From the NCBI GenBank assembly GCA_963757805.1, contig CAVWSM010000021.1:62001-126000 (forward strand): a DNA stretch of 64,000 bases, written 5' to 3'. Shown here piece after piece: positions 16,705 through 25,117 of this stretch (position 1 is the first letter of the stretch; every line of letters starts with the position of its first letter). The notes beneath the pieces were generated by a model. The model ran no database searches. It saw only the letters and a list, made by a program, of their open reading frames with translations, and was not told where the DNA came from. Source of the DNA: CAVWSM01 sp963757805 (lineage in GTDB: Bacteria; Actinomycetota; Actinomycetes; Jiangellales; Jiangellaceae). The position numbers were made by a program, and so were the translations under genes.

Positions 16705-17490
16705 CTAGATGCCCTGCCAAGGCGGCTTCGCTGCGTACGTGGACCGGTAGTAGTCGGACAGCTGCAGGCGCGACGCCGCCGGGCCGTCGAGCAGGACAGT
16801 GGCGTGGGGGTGCAGCTGCAGCACCGAGCCCGGCCAGAACGCCGAAACGGACCCTTCGACGACATGATGGACAGCCTCGGCCTTGTGCTGGCCGGTGGCG
16901 ATCATGACGAGGTGCCGGGCTTCGAGGATGGTCCCCAAGCCCTGGGTCAGCACGTGGCGGGGCACTGCATCGACGTCACCACCGAAGAACCGCGCGTTGT
17001 CGATGCGCGTCTGCTCGTTGAGCGTCTTGATCCGGGTGCGCGAGGCGAGCGACGAACCAGGCTCGTTGAATGCGAGGTGACCGTCTGTGCCCACGCCGAG
17101 CAGCTGCAGGTCGACGCCTCCGGCCGCCTTGATGGCCGCCTCGTAGCGCGAGGTCTCGGCAGGGATGTCGCTCGCGGTGCCGTCCGGGGTGATGACCGAC
17201 TCCGCAGGGATGTCGACGCGGCTGGTGAACTCCCGCTCGATGACCTTGCGGTACGACTCGGGATGGCCGGCCGGCAACCCGACGTACTCATCCAACGAGA
17301 ACGCACGCGCCCTGGCAAAGCTCAGTCCTTGCTCGGTGTGCCGGCGTGCGAGATCGTCGTAGACCTTGAGCGGGCTCGAGCCCGTCGCCAGGCCCAGAAC
17401 AGCATCGGGCTTGCGTTGCAGCAGGGCTTCAATGGCGTCCGCGACGACGGCAGCGATCTCGTCGGCGGACTTAAGGATCACGACCTCCAC
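16705..17490 (-). CDS. nagB: Glucosamine-6-phosphate deaminase
   Basis: 261 residues from the GTG at 17490 (MEVVI, the family's usual start; a TTG three codons upstream is open too). Converts glucosamine-6-phosphate to fructose-6-phosphate and ammonia. Motifs: GLATGSSPLKVYDDLARRH (phosphate loop), FSLDEYVGLPAGHPESYR (catalytic Asp), GVGTDGHLAFNEPGSS (catalytic Asp/His), and IATGQHKAEAVHHVVEGSV. Length is normal. No nagA or GlcNAc transporter is next to it. Confidence 0.92.
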   Translation of the reverse strand: MEVVILKSADEIAAVVADAIEALLQRKPDAVLGLATGSSPLKVYDDLARRHTEQGLSFARARAFSLDEYVGLPAGHPESYRKVIEREFTSRVDIPAESVITPDGTASDIPAETSRYEAAIKAAGGVDLQLLGVGTDGHLAFNEPGSSLASRTRIKTLNEQTRIDNARFFGGDVDAVPRHVLTQGLGTILEARHLVMIATGQHKAEAVHHVVEGSVSAFWPGSVLQLHPHATVLLDGPAASRLQLSDYYRSTYAAKPPWQGI

Positions 17491-17568
17491 GGCCCGCAAC
17501 GCTACCGGTCACGGACCGCCCGCTCCTGTCGGGATTGTCGGACCTCGGACCGTACTCTGGAAGGCACG

Positions 17569-19878
17569 ATGGATGCCCTTGCCGACGACGCCGCTCTCGC
17601 CGAGTCCGAGACCGCATCTGACCAAACCGAGTCGTCGGGCGAGCCCAGCACCCCAAGCCGCCGGCGCCCGGATCCCGCGACGCTGCTCGAGGGGCTAAAC
17701 GACCAGCAGCGCGAGGCGGTGATCCACGAGGGCACGCCGCTGCTCATCGTCGCCGGCGCTGGCTCCGGCAAGACCCGAGTGCTGACCCGCCGCATCGCCT
17801 ACCTGCTCGGCGCGCGCAACGTCCACCCTGGCTCGATCCTCGCCATCACGTTCACCAACAAGGCCGCCGGCGAGATGAAGGCGCGCGTCCATCAGCTGGT
17901 CGGCGGCCGCTCCAAGATCATGTGGGTGTCGACGTTCCATTCGGCGTGCGTACGGATCCTGCGGCGCGAGGCCAAACGGTTCGGCTACTCGAGCAACTTC
18001 TCGATCTACGACCAGGCCGACTCGCAGCGGCTCATGACGCTGGTCTGCCGTGACATGGAGCTCGACCCCAAGCGTTACAACCCGCGGGTGTTCTCGCACA
18101 AGGTGAGTGCCTGGAAGAACGAGCTGATCGACCACGAGTCGGCGTCATCGGTGGCGAAGTCGTCGATGGAGCGCAAGGTCGCGGAGGCGTACGTCCTCTA
18201 TCAACGTCGGCTGCAGGAGGCCAACGCCTTCGACTTCGACGACCTGATCATGACGACGGTCCATCTGTTGCAGGCCTTCCCCGACATGGCGGAGGCCTAT
18301 CGGCGACGGTTCCGGCACATCCTCGTCGACGAATACCAGGACACCAACCACGCGCAGTACGTGCTCGTCCGCGAGCTGTCCGGGCCGGTCGGTGGCGCCG
18401 ATGGTGCGCCGGCCCTGCCGCCCGCCGAGCTGTGCGTGGTGGGCGACGCCGACCAGTCGATCTACGCATTCCGTGGTGCGACGATCCGCAACATCCTGCA
18501 GTTCGAGGAGGACTTCCCCGACACGCGCGTCGTGCTCCTCGAGCAGAACTACCGTTCGACGCAGACGATCCTGTCCGCGGCCAACGCGGTCATCTCGCGT
18601 AATGCCGATCGCAAGCCCAAGAACCTCTGGAGCGACCAGGGGGCCGGTCCACGCATCGTGGGCTACGTCGCCGACGACGAGCATGGCGAGGCCCAGTTCG
18701 TTGCGGAGGAGATCGACCGGCTGTCGGACGAGGGGCTCGCAACGGCGGGCGATGTCGCGGTGTTCTATCGCACCAACGCACAGAGCCGAGTGTTCGAAGA
18801 GGTTTTCATTCGTACGGGGCTGCCCTACAAGGTCGTCGGCGGCGTTCGGTTCTACGAGCGGCGGGAGGTCCGCGACGCCCTGGCTTACCTGCGCGTCATC
18901 GCCAACCCCGAAGACTCCGTGTCGCTCCGGCGCATTCTCAACGTGCCCAAGCGCGGCATCGGCGACCGGGCAGAGGCGGTGGTGGAGGCGTTCGCGCAGC
19001 GTCAGCGCATCACCTTCTGGCAATCGCTGCGCCGGGCCGACGAAGTCAACGACCTGGCCACCCGTTCGCTCAAGCAGATCAACGGATTCGTCGCCCTGCT
19101 CGACGAGCTGCGTGCCCTGGCCGAGGACGCCGGGCCATCGATGGTGTTGGAACAGGTGCTGGGCCGCACCGGCTACCTGGCCGAGCTCGACGCATCCGAC
19201 GACCCGCAGGACGAAAGCCGGGCCGACAACCTCCGCGAGCTGGTCGCAGTCGCCCGCGAGCACGAGGAGGCGCAGGCCGAGGCGACGTTGGCGACGTTCC
19301 TGGAGCAGGTGTCACTGGTGGCCGATGCCGACCAGATCCCCGAGGGTGAGGACCACGGTGGGCTCGTCACGCTCATGACGCTGCACACAGCCAAGGGCCT
19401 GGAGTTCCCGGTCGTGTTCCTGACCGGCCTCGAGGAGGGCGTCTTCCCGCACCAGCGGTCGCTCGACGAGCCGGGCGAGCTCGCCGAGGAGCGTCGCCTC
19501 GCCTATGTGGGCATCACTCGGGCTCGCGAGCGGCTCTACCTGACCCGTGCAGTGATGCGCAGCGCCTGGGGGGCGCCGTCGCACTACGCCGCGAGCCGGT
19601 TCCTGAGCGACATCCCCGACGAGCTCATCGACTGGCAGCGCACCCAGGCCGACCAGACCCGGTGGGCCGCCACCCCGAGTCGCAGCGCACGTCGGGCAGC
19701 CGCGGAGCGTCGCGAAGTGCCGTCGCTGGAGGTTGGCGACCGCGTGACGCACGACGCGTTCGGACTCGGCACGGTCATCGCCACGGCCGGCTACGGCGAC
19801 CAAGCGCAGGCCACCATCGATTTCGGTGACGGCGTGAAGACGTTCTTGCTGGCCTACGCGCCACTCGCCAAGCTCTGA
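17569..19878 (+). CDS. pcrA: ATP-dependent DNA helicase PcrA/UvrD
   Basis: 769 residues, ATG start; the frame stays open far upstream through nagB on the other strand but that is not coding. A disordered acidic N-terminus (about 40 residues) precedes the superfamily 1A helicase: LNDQQREAVIHEG (Q motif), IVAGAGSGKTRVL (Walker A), VDEYQDTNHAQY (Walker B), GDADQSIYAFRGA (III), EQNYRSTQTIL (IV), TLHTAKGLEFPVVF (V) and VGITRARERLYL (VI). The C-terminal GDRVTHDAFGLGTVIA Tudor-like domain is the RNA polymerase-interacting module of PcrA. Roles in nucleotide excision repair and replication conflict resolution follow from the family. Confidence 0.93.
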   Translation: MDALADDAALAESETASDQTESSGEPSTPSRRRPDPATLLEGLNDQQREAVIHEGTPLLIVAGAGSGKTRVLTRRIAYLLGARNVHPGSILAITFTNKAAGEMKARVHQLVGGRSKIMWVSTFHSACVRILRREAKRFGYSSNFSIYDQADSQRLMTLVCRDMELDPKRYNPRVFSHKVSAWKNELIDHESASSVAKSSMERKVAEAYVLYQRRLQEANAFDFDDLIMTTVHLLQAFPDMAEAYRRRFRHILVDEYQDTNHAQYVLVRELSGPVGGADGAPALPPAELCVVGDADQSIYAFRGATIRNILQFEEDFPDTRVVLLEQNYRSTQTILSAANAVISRNADRKPKNLWSDQGAGPRIVGYVADDEHGEAQFVAEEIDRLSDEGLATAGDVAVFYRTNAQSRVFEEVFIRTGLPYKVVGGVRFYERREVRDALAYLRVIANPEDSVSLRRILNVPKRGIGDRAEAVVEAFAQRQRITFWQSLRRADEVNDLATRSLKQINGFVALLDELRALAEDAGPSMVLEQVLGRTGYLAELDASDDPQDESRADNLRELVAVAREHEEAQAEATLATFLEQVSLVADADQIPEGEDHGGLVTLMTLHTAKGLEFPVVFLTGLEEGVFPHQRSLDEPGELAEERRLAYVGITRARERLYLTRAVMRSAWGAPSHYAASRFLSDIPDELIDWQRTQADQTRWAATPSRSARRAAAERREVPSLEVGDRVTHDAFGLGTVIATAGYGDQAQATIDFGDGVKTFLLAYAPLAKL

Positions 19879-19887
19879 CCCAGCTGG

Positions 19888-20091
19888 CTACTCCAGGACG
19901 AAGGTCACCTCGAGCACGACCTGGTAGGCCGAGATGCTCCCGCCGCTGACCTCGACCTTCTGTTCCTTCACCCACGCGCCGGAGACGTTGCGCAGCGTCT
20001 GCGTCGCGCGATCCACTCCGACCTTGACCGCGTCCTCGAAGCTCTGCTCAGAACGGGCGCTGATGTGGGTGATTCGGGCAACCGAGCTCAT
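19888..20091 (-). CDS. Dodecin, flavin-binding
   Basis: 67 residues, the normal dodecin length: MSSVARITHISARSEQSFEDAV, VDRATQTLRNVSGAWVKEQK (the Trp that stacks on the flavin) and VSGGSISAYQVVLEVTFVLE (the Gln-containing strand). Dodecins assemble into hollow dodecamers that store or buffer flavins. Convergent with pcrA with an 8-base gap. Confidence 0.92.
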   Translation of the reverse strand: MSSVARITHISARSEQSFEDAVKVGVDRATQTLRNVSGAWVKEQKVEVSGGSISAYQVVLEVTFVLE

Positions 20092-20261
20092 GGCTCCTCC
20101 GCTCCTCGACGGCTGGCACGACTGCGTGCTGCTTTCGAGCCGCATCCTGTCCGTGATCGCGGGCCAGCGCCACCGGAAACCCCCGCCGGTGGCCGCCCGC
20201 TGTCACGTCGGCGGCCCCGGGGACGTACGCTCACGCCATCGTCTGCGCTCTGGGAGGCGTC
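20092..20261. promoter_or_regulatory. Divergent intergenic region, dodecin / mutase B12 subunit
   Basis: 170 bases containing the promoters of both genes. The mutase gene has a TGGGAGGCGTC ribosome site. I found no cobalamin-box-like element or strong dyad. Confidence 0.4.
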
Positions 20262-20732
20262 ATGGCTGCGATCAGTACGGTCGCCGGGACCGACCCGGCC
20301 GGTGGCGGCGCGACCGCACAACCGGCGGGCAAGGTCCGTGTCGTCGTTGCCAAGCCTGGGCTCGACGGGCACGACCGGGGAGCCAAGGTGGTCGCGCGAG
20401 CGCTGCGCGACGCGGGCGTCGAGGTCATCTACACCGGGCTCCACCAGACGCCGGAGCAGATCGTGGCCACCGCGATACAAGAGGACGCCGACGCGATCGG
20501 CCTGTCGATCCTCTCCGGTGCCCACATGACCCTGTTCCGCCGAGTGCTGGAGCTGCTCGACGAGCAGGACGCCCGAGACATCGTGGTGTTCGGCGGCGGG
20601 ATCATCCCTGATGCCGACATCCCCGAGCTCGAAGCCATGGGGGTGGCACGGATCTTCACCCCCGGCGCCACGACGCAGGAGATCACCGGCTGGGTGCACG
20701 AGCGGCTTAGCCCGTCCGCCAGACAGGCTTGA
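20262..20732 (+). CDS. Cobalamin-binding small subunit of a split acyl-CoA (methylmalonyl-CoA) mutase
   Basis: 156 residues consisting of a stand-alone B12-binding domain: KVRVVVAKPGLDGHDRGAKVVAR carries the D-x-H-x-x-G base-off/His-on signature, GLSILSGAHM the S-x-L motif, and VVFGGGIIPDADI the GG motif that packs the nucleotide tail. In MutB-type enzymes this domain is fused to the barrel; here the barrel subunit is a separate gene at 52982-54563. The two should form an A2B2-type adenosylcobalamin mutase. No MeaB/ArgK GTPase gene is visible in the window. Confidence 0.87.
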   Translation: MAAISTVAGTDPAGGGATAQPAGKVRVVVAKPGLDGHDRGAKVVARALRDAGVEVIYTGLHQTPEQIVATAIQEDADAIGLSILSGAHMTLFRRVLELLDEQDARDIVVFGGGIIPDADIPELEAMGVARIFTPGATTQEITGWVHERLSPSARQA

Positions 20733-20925
20733 TCACATCTTCGCCATGATCAACAGTGGGGGCCGCAGGGCGGCTCCGACCCGCCGCAAGCACGCCGGGC
20801 CACCAGTAATAGGCTCGCGAGCGGCGCCGGGCCGCGCCAGCATGGGTTCGCGCGCCCGACGCCGCCAGAGGACCTCGCTCGCCACGGGCCGGTCCGCCAA
20901 CTCCCCCCGAGGGAGAGCTCTCACG

Positions 20926-20955
20926 ATGCGAGGATTCGAGGCCCAGTGGATCTGA
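20926..20955 (+). CDS. Possible 9-residue leader ORF overlapping the sucC start
   Basis: ATG 20926 behind a strong GAGGGAGAG ribosome site opens MRGFEAQWI and stops at TGA 20953-20955. The stop overlaps an in-frame ATG of sucC (TGATG), while the sucC GTG start lies inside it. It may couple translation into sucC or be chance; there is no attenuator-like codon run. Confidence 0.3.
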   Translation: MRGFEAQWI

Positions 20956-22133
20956 TGGAGTACCAGGCGAAGGAACTATTCGCCAAGCATGGCGTCCCGG
21001 TGCTGCCGGGCATCGTCGCCGAGACGGTCGACGAGGCGCGGGCTGCAGCCGACAAGATCGGTGGCTCGGTCGTCGTCAAGGCACAGGTCAAGACGGGCGG
21101 CCGCGGCAAAGCCGGCGGCGTCAAGCTCGCCGAGTCGTCCGCCGAGGCCGCCGAGAAGGCCGAGGCCATCCTCGGCTTGGACATCAAGGGCCATACCGTC
21201 CACCGCGTGCTCGTCACGCAGGCCAGCGACATCGCGGAGGAGTACTACGTCTCCTACCTGCTCGACCGCGCCAACCGCACCTACCTCGCCATGGCGAGCG
21301 TCGAGGGCGGCATGGAGATCGAGCAGCTGGCGGTCGAGCGCCCCGAGGCGCTGGCCAAGGTGCCGGTCGACGCGCTCAAAGGTGTCGACGCCGCCAAGGC
21401 CGCGGAGATCGCCGATGCCGCGGGCTTCGACGCGTCCGTGCGGCAGCAGGTCATCGACCTGATGCAGAAGCTGTGGACGGTCTTCACCGCGGAGGACGCG
21501 ACCCTCGTCGAGGTCAACCCACTCGTGAAGACCCCCGAGGGCGCCGTCGTCGCACTCGACGGCAAGGTGACGCTGGACGACAACGCCGACTTCCGGCACC
21601 CCGACCACGCCGCGTTCGAGGACAAGGCTGCAGCCGACCCGCTCGAGGCCGGCGCCAAGGAGAAGGACCTCAACTACGTCAAGCTCGACGGCGAGGTCGG
21701 CATCATCGGCAACGGCGCCGGGCTCGTCATGTCGACTCTGGACGTGGTGGCTTACGCAGGCGAAGAGTTCGCCGTAGATGGACACAGCGTGAAGCCGGCC
21801 AACTTCCTGGACATCGGCGGCGGCGCGAGCGCAGAGGTCATGGCCAACGGCCTCGAGATCATCCTGTCCGACCCGAGCGTGCGCAGCGTGTTCGTCAACG
21901 TCTTCGGCGGCATCACGGCGTGCGACGAGGTCGCCAACGGCATCGTCCAGGCGTTCGCGCTGCTGGAGAGCCGGGGCGACGAGATCACGCACCCGTTGGT
22001 CGTACGCCTCGACGGCAACAACGCCGAGCTGGGCCGGCGCATCCTCACGGAGGCGCAGCTCCCGCACCTCGAGCAGGTCGACACGATGGACGGTGCCGCG
22101 CGTCGCGCGGCCGAGCTCGCTGCGGCGAAGTGA
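20946..22133 (+). CDS. sucC: Succinyl-CoA synthetase (ADP-forming) beta subunit
   Basis: 395 residues. Converts succinyl-CoA to succinate with substrate-level ATP formation, with SucD. ATP-grasp features: MDLMEYQAKELFAKHGVPVL, VVKAQVKTGGRGKAGGVKL, EYYVSYLLDRANRTYLAMAS, LVEVNPLVKTPEGAVVALDGK (Mg2+ ligands) and FLDIGGGASAEV with NVFGGITACDEVANG in the ligase domain. The GTG at 20946 matches the common actinobacterial MDLxEYQ start; an ATG at 20955 coupled to a small leader ORF is the alternative. sucD follows after 14 bases. Confidence 0.95.
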   Translation: MDLMEYQAKELFAKHGVPVLPGIVAETVDEARAAADKIGGSVVVKAQVKTGGRGKAGGVKLAESSAEAAEKAEAILGLDIKGHTVHRVLVTQASDIAEEYYVSYLLDRANRTYLAMASVEGGMEIEQLAVERPEALAKVPVDALKGVDAAKAAEIADAAGFDASVRQQVIDLMQKLWTVFTAEDATLVEVNPLVKTPEGAVVALDGKVTLDDNADFRHPDHAAFEDKAAADPLEAGAKEKDLNYVKLDGEVGIIGNGAGLVMSTLDVVAYAGEEFAVDGHSVKPANFLDIGGGASAEVMANGLEIILSDPSVRSVFVNVFGGITACDEVANGIVQAFALLESRGDEITHPLVVRLDGNNAELGRRILTEAQLPHLEQVDTMDGAARRAAELAAAK

Positions 22134-22147
22134 GGGACTGACACACC

Positions 22148-23035
22148 ATGGCGATCCTCCTCACCAAGGACAGCAAGGTCATCGTCCAGGGCATGACCGG
22201 CTCCGAGGGCTCCAAGCACACCGCCCGCATGCTGCGGTCGGGCACCAACATCGTCGGCGGGGTCAACCCGCGCAAGGCCGGCACGTCCGTCGAGTTCGAC
22301 GGGACGTCGGTGCCGGTGTTCGGCACGGTCAAGGAGGCGATCGCCGCGACGGGCGCCGACGTCTCGGTCGTGTTCGTGCCGCCGGCCTTCACCAAAAGCG
22401 CTGTCATCGAGGCCGTCGATGCGGGCATGCCGCTCGTCGTCGTCATCACCGAGGGCGTGCCGGTCAAGGACACCGCGGACTTCTTCCAGTACGCCGTCAA
22501 CTCCGGCACGACCCGCATCATCGGCCCCAACTGCCCCGGTCTGATCAGCCCCGGCGCCTCCAACGCCGGCATCATCCCGGCCGACATCACCAAGCCCGGT
22601 CGCATCGGCCTGGTGAGCAAGTCGGGCACGCTGACCTACCAGATGATGTACGAGCTGCGCGACATCGGTTTCTCGACCTGTGTCGGCATCGGCGGCGACC
22701 CGGTCATCGGCACGACGCACATCGACGCACTCGAGGCCTTCCAGAACGACCCCGACACCGACGCCATCGTGATGATCGGCGAGATCGGCGGCGACGCGGA
22801 GGAGCGCGCGGCGGCCTACATCAAGGAGCACGTGACCAAGCCGGTCGTCGGCTACGTCGCAGGCTTCACCGCACCCGAGGGCAAGACGATGGGCCACGCC
22901 GGCGCGATCGTCTCCGGCTCGTCCGGCACAGCCGCCGCCAAGCAGGAGGCTCTTGAGGCCGTCGGCGTCAAGGTCGGCAAGACCCCGTCCGCGACAGCCC
23001 AGCTCATGCGCGAGGTCATGCAGTCGCTCGGCTGA
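22148..23035 (+). CDS. sucD: Succinyl-CoA synthetase alpha subunit
   Basis: 295 residues. CoA-binding domain: VIVQGMTGSEGSKHTARML and GTNIVGGVNPRKAGT; the phosphorylated active-site His lies in GKTMGHAGAIVSGSSGTA. NCPGLISPG and FSTCVGIGGDPVIGT are standard for the family. Operon with sucC. Followed by palindromic repeat R1. Confidence 0.96.
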   Translation: MAILLTKDSKVIVQGMTGSEGSKHTARMLRSGTNIVGGVNPRKAGTSVEFDGTSVPVFGTVKEAIAATGADVSVVFVPPAFTKSAVIEAVDAGMPLVVVITEGVPVKDTADFFQYAVNSGTTRIIGPNCPGLISPGASNAGIIPADITKPGRIGLVSKSGTLTYQMMYELRDIGFSTCVGIGGDPVIGTTHIDALEAFQNDPDTDAIVMIGEIGGDAEERAAAYIKEHVTKPVVGYVAGFTAPEGKTMGHAGAIVSGSSGTAAAKQEALEAVGVKVGKTPSATAQLMREVMQSLG

Positions 23036-23045
23036 GCCGGACCGC

Positions 23046-23108
23046 GCCGGAACTGAAGCGGTGTGTGCGACCCGCCTCGGGCGTGTCGCAGCACACCGCT
23101 TCACTCTT
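23046..23108. repeat. Dispersed palindromic repeat R1, copy 1
   Basis: Arms TGAAGCGGTGTGTGCGAC (23054-23071) and GTCGCAGCACACCGCTTCA (23085-23103) pair with a single bulged base. It occupies the convergent junction after sucD. Related copies are at 33488-33544 and 34375-34431; all share ACTGAAGCG and a central GCGTGTCGC-like segment. Confidence 0.7.
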
Positions 23109-23112
23109 GGGG

Positions 23113-24493
23113 TTACCGCTCGGCCAGCCGCTCCCGGGCCACCTCGACGAGGGCCAGGAACTCCTCGTCGGCGGCCGCCCGCTCCGCGTCGCTTCCGGCC
23201 GCCAGGTCGGCGGGAGCGAAAAGCTCGACGATCGTCACGACGGAGCCCTCGCGGGCGATGCCGTAGTAGATCCACAGGCTGGGGCTCGTGTCCCCGGAAC
23301 GGAGCTGGTGGTTCCAGGCGGCGATGTCACTGCCCTGGCTGGCCAGCGCCCGCACGGTGAGATCGGCCTGCTGGGCGACTCCGCACTCGTCGTACAGTCG
23401 CGCGAAGCTCGTCAGGTACGCGCGAGCCGATGCCTCACTGTCGAAGCTGAACTGCGCCTGGTTGGCAATGGCACCCTCGTCGCCGAAGGACTTCTCGTCC
23501 TGCCGGGTCACGCCGTTCGCGCTCGGCAGCAGATCCTGGTCGCACGACCGTGAAGCCGAAGTCACTGCGCCTGCTGGTGACGACTCCGTCGGCCCACTGG
23601 GTGCCGGGCCGAGTAGGCAAGTCCCTGCTGCGCAGCCAACCCGGGTCCGGTGTCGGCGTCGCCGACGCCACGCGCGACGCGTCCGTGGCGCGCTCCAGGG
23701 CTCGGGTGGCGATGGATTGCGAGAGGTATGCCTCCGCGGGTGGCGCGCCGTCGACGAACAAGTCGATCACGACGACCACCCGGCCCTGCCGAGCGATCTT
23801 GACCTCTCTGTAGAACGCTTCGGCTTCCGCGGTCTGCGGCTGGGTCGTCGTGTACTCGAACGCCTCGTCGCGTGCCGACAGCGCGGACGGGCCGCTCAGC
23901 GAGCCGCCGAAATCCAGCTCTGGCGGCACACACGCAGTCCAGACCTCGCCCGTCATCGACACGGCTGCATCCGCCGCCGCGACGGTGTCGTACTCCATGA
24001 CGTACTCGGACAGGGACGTCGGCCCCTGCTCCAACCAGCGCTTGAGCTGAACATTCTCCGCGCCCGACAGATCAAGGCCGGGCCAGCATTCGAGCTCGAG
24101 CCCGCCCGGGATGAAACCAGGCTGGAACGCGTCGCCAAGCTCACCCGTGACGGTCGAGTCGGTCAGGAATGGATCCGTCGCGAGGCCAGCCTCCCCCGAC
24201 GGACTCGTGGGCGTTGGGGGGCGCGGCGTCTCGGAGGGTGTCGGCGCGGACGGACTGTCCGTGCTGGGCGGCGCGACCGGCTGCGTGGCGTCGTCACCGA
24301 GCGGAGAAAGCGCGAGCGCACCGACCGCGGTCGCCGCAACGATCACCGCGCTGCCGGCTGCAACCAACGCCGTACGTCGGCGCCGGCGGCGGGTGGCGAC
24401 GCCGCGGAGGTTCGCGGCCCGCTCCGGATGCGACGCGACGCCGGCGGCGTAGGCGATCTCGGACAGCGACCGGTGCAGGTCCAGCTCAGGCAT
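23113..24493 (-). CDS. Membrane-anchored exported protein encoded with an ECF sigma factor; likely artefactual frameshift
   Basis: Starts at ATG 24493, overlapping the sigma gene by 8 bases. A short cytosolic segment (MPELDLHRSLSEIAYAAGV, then a RRRRRRTALV stop-transfer patch) precedes one membrane helix (ALVAAGSAVIVAATAVGALAL), a Pro/Ser/Thr-rich linker (about residues 68-100) and two similar extracellular halves of about 150 residues. Removing one base near 23550 joins FTVV to CDQDLLPSANGVTRQDE, giving a product of about 459 residues. Topology and position suggest an anti-sigma-like or sensor partner, but no classical ZAS zinc motif (HxxxCxxC) is present. Function unknown. Confidence 0.65.
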
Positions 24494-24977
24494 GACCCAC
24501 CTCCGCGGACTCGGCAAGAAGCGCGGCGAGTGCGGCTCGGCCGCGTGACAGCCGGGCCTTGACGGTGCCGACCGGGACGCCGGTCTCGGCGGCGACCTGC
24601 TCGACGGACAGGTCGCAGAGGTGGTGCAGGACGACGGCGATGCGCTGGGCCTCGGGAATCTGCTTCAGTGCGGCCACGAGGGCTACATGGTCGGGGGCGT
24701 GGGCGGGTGTGTCGGGCGGCGGCCCGAGCTTGCGGTTCGCCTTGACTGCCGTACGGGTGCGACGCCAGCGGCTTGTCGCTAGCCGCACGGCAACGGTGCG
24801 GACCCAAGCCTCGGGGTTGTCCACCGAGTCGAGGCGGCGCCCCTTGTCCCACGCCCGCACGAATGCCTCCTGCACGAGGTCCTGCGCCTCGGCCAGGTCG
24901 CCTGTCATGGCATACACCTGACCAATCAGCCGGCGTGCCGAGCCTTCGTAGAAGGCGTCGAACTCGTCGGGCGTCAC
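24486..24977 (-). CDS. ECF sigma factor, SigE-like actinobacterial family
   Basis: 163 residues from the GTG at 24977, chosen because GGGAGG lies 6 bases upstream; longer forms read poorly. Region 2: DEFDAFYEGSARRLIGQVYAMTGDLAEAQDLVQEAFVRAWDK; region 4: IPEAQRIAVVLHHLCDLSVEQVAAETGVPVGTVKARLSRGRAAL (shown here only as landmarks). This resembles the SigE-type 'SigE family RNA polymerase sigma factor' widespread in actinobacteria. The overlapping downstream membrane protein is the likely regulator or output. Trigger unknown. Confidence 0.87.
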   Translation of the reverse strand: MTPDEFDAFYEGSARRLIGQVYAMTGDLAEAQDLVQEAFVRAWDKGRRLDSVDNPEAWVRTVAVRLATSRWRRTRTAVKANRKLGPPPDTPAHAPDHVALVAALKQIPEAQRIAVVLHHLCDLSVEQVAAETGVPVGTVKARLSRGRAALAALLAESAEVGHA

Positions 24978-25117
24978 ACGCACCTCCCACAGCACCGTCA
25001 CTGTCGCGACGCGCGAGCGGGACGATCGGTTGCAGTCATCCTCTCTGATGACCACACCCAGCCCCCGCCCGGCGTGTCTGACGCGTCCCGTGGTGCACCG
25101 TTGCGACGATGGGGCGA

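Noticed and set aside
16804..17568. A 255-codon upstream extension of the pcrA frame
   Set aside because: It runs antisense through nagB and reads as non-protein; the helicase begins after MDALADDAALAE at 17569.
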